DNA of 64,000 nt, taken from positions 62,001 through 126,000 of the forward strand of contig NZ_QAOJ01000010.1 in assembly GCF_003050835.1 (NCBI RefSeq). The letters run 5' to 3'. The translations under genes and the position numbers were made by a program. The stretch's first letter is position 1. Each line of letters begins with the position of its first letter. Shown here piece after piece: positions 56,792 to 64,000 of this stretch. The notes beneath the pieces are model-generated. The model did not search any database, was not told the origin of the DNA, and saw nothing but the letters and a program-made list of their open reading frames with translations. This DNA comes from Pseudomonas sp. GV071 (lineage in GTDB: Bacteria > Pseudomonadota > Gammaproteobacteria > Pseudomonadales > Pseudomonadaceae).

Positions 56792-59700
56792 CTAGCGCTG
56801 CTGCAACCAATCAAGAAAGTTGCTCTCGCTCAACGGCGGGCTGAAGTAGAAGCCCTGCCCCAGGGCGCAGTCGAGGCCGCGCAAGGTGTCGTATTGGGCG
56901 AGGTTTTCGATGCCTTCGGCGACGCATTCCAGGCCGAGGTTGTGGGCAATCATCAGGATGGTTTCCACCAGCATTTTGCCGCTGGCGTCCTCGGGCAAGT
57001 CGGCGACAAAGCTGCGGTCGACTTTCAGGCGGTCCAGCGGCAGGCGCTTGAGGTAGGTCAGCGAGGAGTAGCCGGTGCCGAAGTCGTCGATGGCAAAACG
57101 CACCCCGAGCGCCTTGAGGGCCTGCATGGCGGCGATGCATTGGTCGACGTCTTCGAGCAGCACACCCTCGGTGATTTCCAACTCCAGCACGCGCGCCGGC
57201 AGGTTGTGCCGCTGCAGGCAATCGGCAACCCGCTGCACCACGTCGAACTGGCGCAGTTCGTGGGGGCTGAGGTTGACCGCCAGCACCAGCTCGGGCCAGC
57301 GCCAATGCCAACGGGCCAGGGCGGCGCAGGCTTCGTCGAGCACCCAGGCGCCGATGTCGAGGATCAGGCCGGTCTCTTCAGCCAGCGGAATGAACTGCGC
57401 CGGCGGGATATCGCCGCGTTCGGGGTGGGTCCAGCGCAGCAGCACTTCGGCGCCCACGACTTGGCCGGTGAGCAGGTCCAACTGGGGCTGGAAGGCCAGG
57501 TGCAGTTGGTCACGGACCAGGGCCTGACGCAGCTCGCCCTGCAGTTGCAGACGCTGGTCAATGGCTGCCTGCATCGCTGGGGCGAAGAAGTGCAAGGCGT
57601 TGCGCCCGCCGCGCTTGGCCCGGTACATGGCGGTGTCGGCTTGTTTGAGCACATCGGCGGCACCCTGCTCGCCCACTGGGTGCAGGGCGATGCCGATGCT
57701 GGCGCTGATGGACAGTTCGTGACCGTCGATGTGGTAACTGCCGAGCAGGCTCTGCAGCAGTTTTTCGCCGACATCGGCGGCGTGTTCGCCGGCCACTTCC
57801 GGGTTGTCGCCGATGCTTTCAAGAAGCACCACGAACTCGTCGCCGCCGAGGCGCGCCAGGGTGTCTTCGGCGCGCAGGCAGCCGGCCAGGCGGGTGGTGA
57901 CTTCGCGTAACAAGGCATCGCCGACCGGGTGGCCGAGGCTGTCGTTAACGGTTTTGAAGTGGTCGAGGTCGATGAACAGCAAGGCGCCGAACGAGCTGTC
58001 GCGCACCTCGCGGGTCATCGCGTGCTGCAAGCGGTCGAGCAGCAGGCGGCGGTTGGGCAGGCCGGTGAGTTCGTCGCTGTAGGCCAGGCGTTCGATCTCG
58101 CGCTGGTAGCGCTGGCGCTCGGAAATATCGGTGACGCTGGCGCGGATCAATTTCTGCTCGCCGGGCATGCGTACCAGGCGCACTTCGCAGGGCAGCTGGC
58201 GGCCGGCGCTGTCGCGGTGCAGCCACTCGAATACCGGCGCGGCGCCTTCCAGGGCGGCGGTGGTGTAGCCCATCCCGGCTTGGGCCGAGGGGCGACCGTC
58301 GGCCTGACGCAACGGGCTGAGGTCAACCGGGCGGCGGCCGATCAGCTCGTCACGGCTGAGTTTGAACAGGCGCTCGGCGTTTTCGTTGACGTCCACCAGG
58401 CCGCCGTCTTCGGTAAACAGCAGGATCGCTTCCGGGGCGTGTTCCACCAGGGTGCGATAGCGCGCCTCGGCCTCGAAACGCGCGGTGATGTCTTCGATCA
58501 AGGCCAGGCAGGCTTCCAGATTGCCGTTCGGATCGCGCACCGCGCGCAGGCTCAGGCGGGTGTAGATGACACTGCCATCGTCACGCAGAAATCGTTTGTC
58601 CAGCTCGTAATCGTCGCGCTCGCCGAGGGCCACGCTTTCGAACAGCGGCTGCTCGATCTGCAGGTCATCGGCATGGGTGAGCTGTGCCCAGCCGCCGGCA
58701 CGCAGTTGGTCGCGGCCACGGCCGAGAATCTGGCAGAGCTTGCTGTTGACCTCCAGCCACATGCCTTGCGGGCTGATCATGGCCATGCCGATCAGCGGCG
58801 CCTCGAAGAACAGCCGCAACCACTCGTCACGCTCACGCAGTTGCTGTTCGGTCAGCTTGCGCGCGGAGATGTCCTGGATCGCACCGTAGATGCGGATCAC
58901 CCGACCATCATCCATTTCCGCCAAGCCCATCACGCGCAAAAACCGCGAGTTGCCACGGGCGGTGATCAGGCGCACTTCGACGTCGAACGAACGCCCATCG
59001 CTCATGGTGTCGGTGAGGGTGCGCCGGGCGGTAGCCTGGCCTTCCTTGTCGAGGTAGCTGACAGCCTGATTGAAGTCGGGGGTGGCGCCAGTGGGGTCGA
59101 GCTCGTACAGGCGGAAGCAGCCTTCGCTCCAGAACATGTCCAGGCCAGGCACTTCCAGCACCCAGCCGCCGATATCGGCAATCGCCTCGGTTTGCGACAA
59201 CAGGTGCGCCTGGCGCAGCAGCTCTTCTCGACGCGAGGCGATTTCGGCGGCCTGGCGTTCGCGGGAGGTAACGTCGTTTTGCAGGGCGATGTAGTGGCTG
59301 ATGCCCCGGTCATCGCGCAGCGGCGACAGGGTGATTTCATTCCAGAACGGCGTGCCATTCTTGCGGTAGTTGCGCACCACCACCTGGGCCGCATCACCAC
59401 GCGCCAAGGCGGCGCGTAATTGATGCAGGCCGCCTTGCTGACGCTCCTCGCCCTGCAGGAAGCGGCAGTTACGGCCCAGCACCTCGCTGCGCGCGTAGCC
59501 GGTGATGCGTTCGAACATCGGGTTGCAGTAGATCAGCGGCAGGTCGTCCTGACGCGCATCGGCAATCGAGATGCCCAGCGGGCTGGCTTCCAGGGCCAGG
59601 TTGGCCAACGCCAACTGTTGCTGCATCTGCGCACTGCGGCTGAGGGCCAGACGTAAGTCGCTGAGGCTGCGGCCAATCAGCAGGGTGGCGACCATCAGCA

Positions 59701-60550
59701 GCAATACGCTGAGGTGCAGTTCACTGAGCGGCGCGCCGACCAGGACGCCAGCACTCTGGCTGCCCTGGACCAGCGGCAGCGCAAGAATCACCAGACTGCT
59801 TAGCACCGCGCCACACAAGGCGCCGGGGTAGCCCCAGAGCATCGCCAGGCTGAGCATCACCACGCCGAGGATCGGCAAGGTCAGCGGTATCGGCAGAAAA
59901 TTCAGCAAGGGCGGCAAGCCCAACAATAGCCCGCCCAGTAGCCACCACGGCGGCAGGCGGCGCAATGGCTCGGCGAGCACCTGGGCGTTGTCGTCCACCG
60001 GCGCCACCCAACCACGGCGACGCAGGTAAACGGTGAGGTAACTGAGCAGCGGCGTGGCGATGACCAGGGTGCTGAAACTGTCCGCCAGCCACATGTTCAG
60101 GCTGTCCAGCGCCCAGTCACCCTTGGGCGGTTGGCCGGCGATAAACAGGGCGCTTTGCACCAACAATGCGAGCAAGGACACCGGCACCAGCACGCCGAGC
60201 AGCAGGTAGCGGATCAGATAGCTGAGGTCGGGCAGCGCGAAGTCGAACTGACGACGCCGCAGCAATAGCCAGCCGGCGGCGGTACCCAGGGTTTCCGGCA
60301 GGCCGAACAGGGGCCCCCAGTGCCAATCCAGCCCCCACAGCGGCGCGCTGAGGGCGGCATTCAGGTAAATCGCCAGAAGCACCCGCGGGCCCCACCAGTA
60401 GGTAAACACCAACCCGAGGGCAAACGGCAGGTACCACAGCGCCATGCCCGCCGTGTACTGGGTGGACAACGAACACCAGGTTGCCAGGTGCAACAGGGGA
60501 AGCGGCAGCCACCACGTCCACGTCGGGGGATGTTTGAAAACAGCGGGCAT
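56792..60550 (-). CDS. MASE1-PAS-GGDEF-EAL signalling protein
   Basis: 1252 residues from ATG at 60550. The N-terminal about 290 residues are a MASE1-type membrane sensor with about eight helices. Several PAS/PAC domains follow (NPMFERITGYARSEVLGRNCRFLQG, NSKLCQILGRGRDQL, NENAERLFKLSRDELIGRRP), then a GGDEF domain with an intact RLGGDEFVVLL and an RxxD I-site (RAED) before it, and an EAL domain where the signature is EVLLRW, with DDFGTGYSSL kept. Both cyclase and phosphodiesterase activity are possible. Convergent with nothing; sapC lies downstream on the same strand. Confidence 0.92.
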   Translation of the reverse strand: MPAVFKHPPTWTWWLPLPLLHLATWCSLSTQYTAGMALWYLPFALGLVFTYWWGPRVLLAIYLNAALSAPLWGLDWHWGPLFGLPETLGTAAGWLLLRRRQFDFALPDLSYLIRYLLLGVLVPVSLLALLVQSALFIAGQPPKGDWALDSLNMWLADSFSTLVIATPLLSYLTVYLRRRGWVAPVDDNAQVLAEPLRRLPPWWLLGGLLLGLPPLLNFLPIPLTLPILGVVMLSLAMLWGYPGALCGAVLSSLVILALPLVQGSQSAGVLVGAPLSELHLSVLLLMVATLLIGRSLSDLRLALSRSAQMQQQLALANLALEASPLGISIADARQDDLPLIYCNPMFERITGYARSEVLGRNCRFLQGEERQQGGLHQLRAALARGDAAQVVVRNYRKNGTPFWNEITLSPLRDDRGISHYIALQNDVTSRERQAAEIASRREELLRQAHLLSQTEAIADIGGWVLEVPGLDMFWSEGCFRLYELDPTGATPDFNQAVSYLDKEGQATARRTLTDTMSDGRSFDVEVRLITARGNSRFLRVMGLAEMDDGRVIRIYGAIQDISARKLTEQQLRERDEWLRLFFEAPLIGMAMISPQGMWLEVNSKLCQILGRGRDQLRAGGWAQLTHADDLQIEQPLFESVALGERDDYELDKRFLRDDGSVIYTRLSLRAVRDPNGNLEACLALIEDITARFEAEARYRTLVEHAPEAILLFTEDGGLVDVNENAERLFKLSRDELIGRRPVDLSPLRQADGRPSAQAGMGYTTAALEGAAPVFEWLHRDSAGRQLPCEVRLVRMPGEQKLIRASVTDISERQRYQREIERLAYSDELTGLPNRRLLLDRLQHAMTREVRDSSFGALLFIDLDHFKTVNDSLGHPVGDALLREVTTRLAGCLRAEDTLARLGGDEFVVLLESIGDNPEVAGEHAADVGEKLLQSLLGSYHIDGHELSISASIGIALHPVGEQGAADVLKQADTAMYRAKRGGRNALHFFAPAMQAAIDQRLQLQGELRQALVRDQLHLAFQPQLDLLTGQVVGAEVLLRWTHPERGDIPPAQFIPLAEETGLILDIGAWVLDEACAALARWHWRWPELVLAVNLSPHELRQFDVVQRVADCLQRHNLPARVLELEITEGVLLEDVDQCIAAMQALKALGVRFAIDDFGTGYSSLTYLKRLPLDRLKVDRSFVADLPEDASGKMLVETILMIAHNLGLECVAEGIENLAQYDTLRGLDCALGQGFYFSPPLSESNFLDWLQQR

Positions 60551-60647
60551 GCGGACCTCGGGCCAAGACGCTGGCATAGCATAGATCAGCCCTGAGGCCT
60601 CTGTGCTGCTGTTTTGCCAGTATCCGACTGTCTCCCCGAAGATCAAA

Positions 60648-60710
60648 AGCTCGCGGCTAAAGCCCCTCCCACAGGTAACGTGCTTCCTGTGGGAGGGGCT
60701 TTAGCCGCGA
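60648..60710. repeat. REP inverted pair (REPIN), CCTCCCAC subtype
   Basis: gctcgcggctaaagcccctc and its near-perfect reverse complement, gaggggctttagccgcga. It lies between the envZ 3' end and the MASE1 gene. Confidence 0.85.
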
Positions 60711-60735
60711 TTCCTGCAAAAGAAGAAACGCCGGG

Positions 60736-62049
60736 TTACACCGCATCCCGAGGCAACAGCAGCCCCAATGGCAGACACACCCGCGCTTCCAACCCACCCC
60801 CCGAACGATTGCGCAGCTCCACGCTGCCACCATGCTGCGCGGCGATGCGTTTGACGATGGCCAGGCCCAGGCCAGTGCCTTTACCGCCACGGGCGCGGTC
60901 GCCACGGATGAACGGGTTGAAGATATCGTCCAGCTCCGCCGGGTTGATGCCGGTGCCGCGGTCCAGCACGCTGAGCACCACGTAGGGCGCGCTGCTGTCG
61001 CCGGACACGTAAGCCGCCACTTCCACGGCGTTGCCGCCATGGTGCAGGGCGTTTTCGATGAGGTTATTGAGCAGGCGTTTCATCGACACCCGGCGCAGCG
61101 GGAATGGCGGAACCGGCTCCAGGCACAGGCGCACGTTTTCGCGGTCATGGTTGAACGGTGCCACGGCGTCGGCCACCAGGTCAGCCAGGTCGACCTCCTC
61201 GAGGCGCTCGTCGCGGCCATCGCGGATAAAGGCCAGGAACTGGTCGAGGATGGCGTCCATGTCTTCGATGTCGCGGACCATGTCCTCGACCAGCTCGGTA
61301 TCGCTGTTAAGCAATTCCAGGCCCAGGCGCAGCCGGGTCAGCGGCGTGCGCAGGTCATGGGAAACCCCGGCCAGCATCAGCTCGCGTTCACGTGCCGCTT
61401 GCTCGAGGCCGTCGGCCATCTGGTTGAAGGCGCTGTACACCTCGGTCATTTCGCTCGGCGTATCGCTGATCGGCAGGCGCACGCTGCGGCCCTGGCCGAG
61501 TTGGCGGGTGGCCGAGACCAGGCGCTTCAGCGGTTGATTGAGCTGGCGCACGAAAATCCAGGCAGCGGCGGTAGAGAGCACCCCGATAGCCAGGAACCAG
61601 CCGAGCACGCCCCAGATTTTCTGCCCGCGCAATGGATGCGGGTACAGCGGCACCTCCACCCAGCCATCACCCAAGGCCGGCGCCCGCACCCACAACGCCG
61701 ACGGCTGGTGAATGCGCAGCCGCACCTCGGTGTCCGGGCCCAGCTCCATGCGCATCTGCCGCTGGAAGATCCCGGTGTAGGGCCAGTGCTGCTCGCCCGG
61801 GGGTTCTTCGGCATCGGAGGTCCAGCGCAGGCCGGCGGCTTTCTCGATGACCGGGCGCTTGTCTTCTTCCGTCGCCCAGTAGGCCCGCAACGTCAGCGCG
61901 GCGCCGTGGCTGTACTGGCGATCGACCAGCACGTCCTCGTTCATCATCAGATAAACCAGGGTCAGCGCTTTGGAGAACAGCACTACCACCAGCACCAACC
62001 AGAGGGTGCGAGCGAAGAAGCTTTGCGGGAACCAGACGGGGGTTTTCAT
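60736..62049 (-). CDS. envZ: Sensor histidine kinase EnvZ (AmgS-like)
   Basis: 437 residues from ATG at 62049 (MKTPVWFPQSFFART). Two membrane helices flank a periplasmic domain of about 120 residues. HAMP (RQLNQPLKRLVSATRQLG) is followed by the H box with phospho-His in GVSHDLRTPLTRLRL, the N box NLIENALHHG and G boxes DRGTGI and GKGTGLGLAIVKR. In P. aeruginosa the orthologue AmgS, with AmgR, responds to aminoglycoside and envelope stress. A REPIN separates it from ompR upstream. Confidence 0.95.
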   Translation of the reverse strand: MKTPVWFPQSFFARTLWLVLVVVLFSKALTLVYLMMNEDVLVDRQYSHGAALTLRAYWATEEDKRPVIEKAAGLRWTSDAEEPPGEQHWPYTGIFQRQMRMELGPDTEVRLRIHQPSALWVRAPALGDGWVEVPLYPHPLRGQKIWGVLGWFLAIGVLSTAAAWIFVRQLNQPLKRLVSATRQLGQGRSVRLPISDTPSEMTEVYSAFNQMADGLEQAARERELMLAGVSHDLRTPLTRLRLGLELLNSDTELVEDMVRDIEDMDAILDQFLAFIRDGRDERLEEVDLADLVADAVAPFNHDRENVRLCLEPVPPFPLRRVSMKRLLNNLIENALHHGGNAVEVAAYVSGDSSAPYVVLSVLDRGTGINPAELDDIFNPFIRGDRARGGKGTGLGLAIVKRIAAQHGGSVELRNRSGGGLEARVCLPLGLLLPRDAV

Positions 62050-62097
62050 GGGGGACTGCGGGTTCCATGGAGTAGCAGAAGGTTCGATCACAAACTC

Positions 62098-62161
62098 GTA
62101 GGAGCGGCTTCAGCCGCGATGCTTTTGATTTAAGAGCATCGCGGCTGAAGCCGCTCCTACC
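62098..62161. repeat. REP inverted pair (REPIN) inside the ompR-envZ operon
   Basis: gtaggagcggcttcagccgc, then a short loop region, then its near-exact reverse complement gcggctgaagccgctcctac. It fills the 132-base gap between the ompR stop and the envZ start. Confidence 0.88.
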
Positions 62162-62181
62162 GGTACAGCGTTGATCAGGTG

Positions 62182-62913
62182 TTATTTATTGCCATCCGGC
62201 ACAAACACATACCCCACGCCCCACACGGTCTGGATATACCGAGGCTTCGACGGGTCCGGTTCGATCAACCGGCGTAGGCGGGAAATCTGTACATCGATGG
62301 AACGCTCCAGGGCGTCCCATTCACGGCCACGGGCGAGGTTCATCAGTTTGTCGCGGGTCAGCGGCTCGCGGGCGTGTTGCACCAGGGCCTTGAGCACGGC
62401 GAACTCGCCGGTGGTGAGCATGTGCACTTCATCGCCACGCTTGAGCTCGCGGGTGGCGAGGAACAGTTCGTAGTCACCGAAGCTCACGGTTTCGTCTTCG
62501 CTGCCCGGTGCGCCTGGCACTGAAACCGTCTGGCGACGCAGCACGGCTTTGATCCGCGCCAGCAGTTCGCGCGGGTTGAACGGCTTGGCCAGGTAATCGT
62601 CAGCGCCCTGCTCCAGCCCCTGGATGCGGCTGCTCTCGTCGCCCTTGGCGGTGAGCATGATGATCGGCATCTGGTTGTTGGCTTCACGCAGGCGTTTGCA
62701 CGCCGAGAGGCCATCTTCGCCCGGCAGCATCAGGTCCAGTACCAACAATTGGAACAGCTCACGCGACAGCAGACGGTCCATCTGCTCGACGTTTTCCACC
62801 GCACGAACGCGGTAGCCTTGCTCTTCCAGAAAACGCTCCAACAGGCGTCGCAGACCGGGATCGTCATCGACGATCAGGATTTTTTCGCCTTCCAGCGGGG
62901 CCGTATTGCTCAT
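62182..62913 (-). CDS. ompR: Response regulator OmpR (AmgR-like)
   Basis: 243 residues. The receiver domain has the acidic pair in KILIVDDDPGLRRLL, the phospho-acceptor Asp in LLVLDLMLPGEDGLS and the conserved Lys in DYLAKPFNPREL. The C-terminal winged helix (SRLRRLIEPDPSKPRYIQTVWGVGYVF) is of the OmpR/PhoB type. AAGGAG precedes the ATG. Confidence 0.96.
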   Translation of the reverse strand: MSNTAPLEGEKILIVDDDPGLRRLLERFLEEQGYRVRAVENVEQMDRLLSRELFQLLVLDLMLPGEDGLSACKRLREANNQMPIIMLTAKGDESSRIQGLEQGADDYLAKPFNPRELLARIKAVLRRQTVSVPGAPGSEDETVSFGDYELFLATRELKRGDEVHMLTTGEFAVLKALVQHAREPLTRDKLMNLARGREWDALERSIDVQISRLRRLIEPDPSKPRYIQTVWGVGYVFVPDGNK

Positions 62914-63076
62914 AGGTGCTCCTTTAAATCGTCGCGCATTATGGCGCAGACACCGCGCAGCACGTGCGCACCATTCGTTAGCAGATTTTTCCCGGCCCTG
63001 AGCAAAAGGGCCTGCGTATAATGCCGGCCTTCAAGTTTTTGTGTCAGCACGTCTTATTTAAGTGGGTTTTTTATTT
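62914..63076. promoter_or_regulatory. Divergent ompR/tex promoter region
   Basis: A perfect TATAAT (63017-63022) on the plus strand lies about 55 bases before tex, without a good -35. The minus-strand promoter for ompR was not identified. The space just before tex is T-rich. Confidence 0.45.
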
Positions 63077-64000
63077 ATGAGTAACAACGTCGCCAGCATC
63101 AACAACCGTATTGCCGAAGAACTGGGTGTTCGCCCGCAGCAAGTCGCCGCTGCCGTCGCCTTGCTGGATGAAGGTTCCACCGTTCCGTTTATTGCCCGCT
63201 ACCGTAAAGAAGTCACCGGCAGCCTGGATGACACCCAGCTGCGCAACCTGGAAGAGCGCCTGCGCTACCTGCGCGAGCTGGACGAACGCCGCGCCAGCAT
63301 CCTCGCCAGCATTGAAGAACAAGGCAAGCTCACCCCGGAGCTGACGCGCGAGATCAACCTCGCCGACACCAAGACCCGCCTCGAAGACCTCTACCTGCCC
63401 TATAAGCAGAAGCGCCGTACCAAGGGGCAGATCGCCCTGGAAGCCGGCATCGGCGAGTTGGCCGACGGCCTGTTCAATGACCCCAACCTGACCCCGGAAA
63501 GCGAAGCGGCGCGGTTCGTTGACGCGGAAAAAGGCTTTGCCGACGTCAAGGCCGTGCTCGAAGGCGCCAAGTACATCCTCATGGAGCGCTTCGCCGAAGA
63601 CGCCAAGCTGCTGGATAAGCTGCGCAGCTTCCTCAAGCACGAAGCCATCCTCGGCGCCCGCGTAATTGCCGGCAAGGAAGAGGAAGGGGCTAAATTCCGC
63701 GACTACTTCGAACACGACGAGCCGCTGAAAAGCATGCCCTCGCACCGCGCCCTGGCAATTTTCCGTGGCCGCAACGAAGGCATTTTGAGCTCCTCGCTGA
63801 AGATCGGAGACGAGACGCCGGGCAGCCTGCACCCGTGCGAAGGCATGATCGGTGAGCACTTCGGGGTGAAGAACGAAAACCGCCCGGCCGACAAATGGCT
63901 TGGCGAAGTGGTGCGCTGGACCTGGAAGGTCAAGCTCTACACCCACCTGGAAACCGACCTGCTCGGCGAGTTGCGCGACGGCGCCGAAACCGAGGCGATC
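63077..64000 (+). CDS. tex: Tex/YhgF RNA-binding transcription accessory protein, 5' part
   Basis: 308 residues are visible; the frame is open at the right edge, and the full protein is about 770-780 residues. The N-terminus (MSNNVASINNRIAEELGVR, VPFIARYRKEVTGSLDD) is the helical Tex N-terminal region that precedes the YqgF-like, HhH and S1 domains, which would lie beyond the window. It is an essential-like nucleic-acid-binding factor that affects transcription and toxin expression in some bacteria. It is divergent from ompR. Confidence 0.95.
   Translation, partial: MSNNVASINNRIAEELGVRPQQVAAAVALLDEGSTVPFIARYRKEVTGSLDDTQLRNLEERLRYLRELDERRASILASIEEQGKLTPELTREINLADTKTRLEDLYLPYKQKRRTKGQIALEAGIGELADGLFNDPNLTPESEAARFVDAEKGFADVKAVLEGAKYILMERFAEDAKLLDKLRSFLKHEAILGARVIAGKEEEGAKFRDYFEHDEPLKSMPSHRALAIFRGRNEGILSSSLKIGDETPGSLHPCEGMIGEHFGVKNENRPADKWLGEVVRWTWKVKLYTHLETDLLGELRDGAETEAI

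Noticed and set aside
56792..60550. EVL instead of EAL in the MASE1 protein as loss of phosphodiesterase activity
   Set aside because: ExL is what the metal site requires, and EVLLRW with DDFGTGYSSL is common in active EAL domains, so inactivity cannot be claimed.

Overview
The window is chromosomal DNA from a Pseudomonas, probably of the fluorescens/putida side of the genus. The evidence is high GC, a gene order (dnaB-rplI-rpsR-rpsF, rlmB-rnr, purA-hisZ, hflC-hflK-hflX-hfq-miaA-mutL-amiB-tsaE-nnr, queG, orn, rsgA, motB-motA) that matches what I remember of Pseudomonas, and seven inverted REP pairs of the 'GCGGCTAAAGCC/GGCTTCAGCCGC' kind. No phage, integron, plasmid or CRISPR signal was seen. 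Most of the sequence is core genome; identifications rest on motifs and remembered families, because no search could be run.

Layout. 1-3198 (-): a large transglutaminase/DUF2126 protein cut by the window edge. 3694-9692 (-): an accessory nutrient-scavenging locus made of an FMN-dependent monooxygenase, a TonB-dependent receptor, an AraC-type regulator and a sulfonate-type periplasmic binding protein. 10020-14466: ygiQ-like radical SAM protein (-) and a 7TMR-DISM diguanylate cyclase (+). 14501-24193: alr (-), a VOC protein and a WYL regulator (+), a 140-bp MITE-like element, then the minus-strand run dnaB, rplI, DUF2232, rpsR, rpsF, rlmB, rnr. 24310-24827: two tandem tRNA-Leu(CAG) cassettes, each with its own promoter and terminator. 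24905-39955 (-): chemoreceptor, purA, hisZ, a DUF2065 gene, hflC, hflK, hflX, hfq, miaA, mutL, amiB, tsaE, nnr. 40018-50336: queG (+), orn (-), rsgA (+), motB/motA (-), an HDOD protein, rhdA, psd and a PilZ-like protein (+). 50401-55627: a fimX-like gene (+), secB/grxC/yibN-like (-), gpmI (+). 55778-64000: sapC (-), a MASE1-PAS-GGDEF-EAL protein (-), envZ and ompR (-), and the start of tex (+).

How the genes work together. The core runs cover replication and translation (dnaB, ribosomal proteins, RNase R, rRNA and tRNA modification), mismatch repair, RNA-based regulation (hfq), membrane protease control (hflKC), cell-wall amidase, metabolite repair and the flagellar stator. Cyclic-di-GMP is a recurring theme: one diguanylate cyclase, one MASE1 dual-domain protein, one degenerate FimX-like receptor and one PilZ-like protein directly before it.

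Most notable non-coding observations: a MITE-like element with TA target duplication inserted at the dnaB stop codon so that a TAA stop is kept; a 137-bp nested inverted repeat upstream of gpmI; a duplicated tRNA-Leu transcription unit; REP pairs at operon ends and one inside ompR-envZ; a perfect 10-4-10 inverted repeat between alr and the VOC gene; and paired direct repeats upstream of the TonB receptor that look like an AraC-type operator. The best candidate for a little-described system is the 3.7-9.7 kb receptor/monooxygenase/binding-protein locus, whose substrate I cannot determine.
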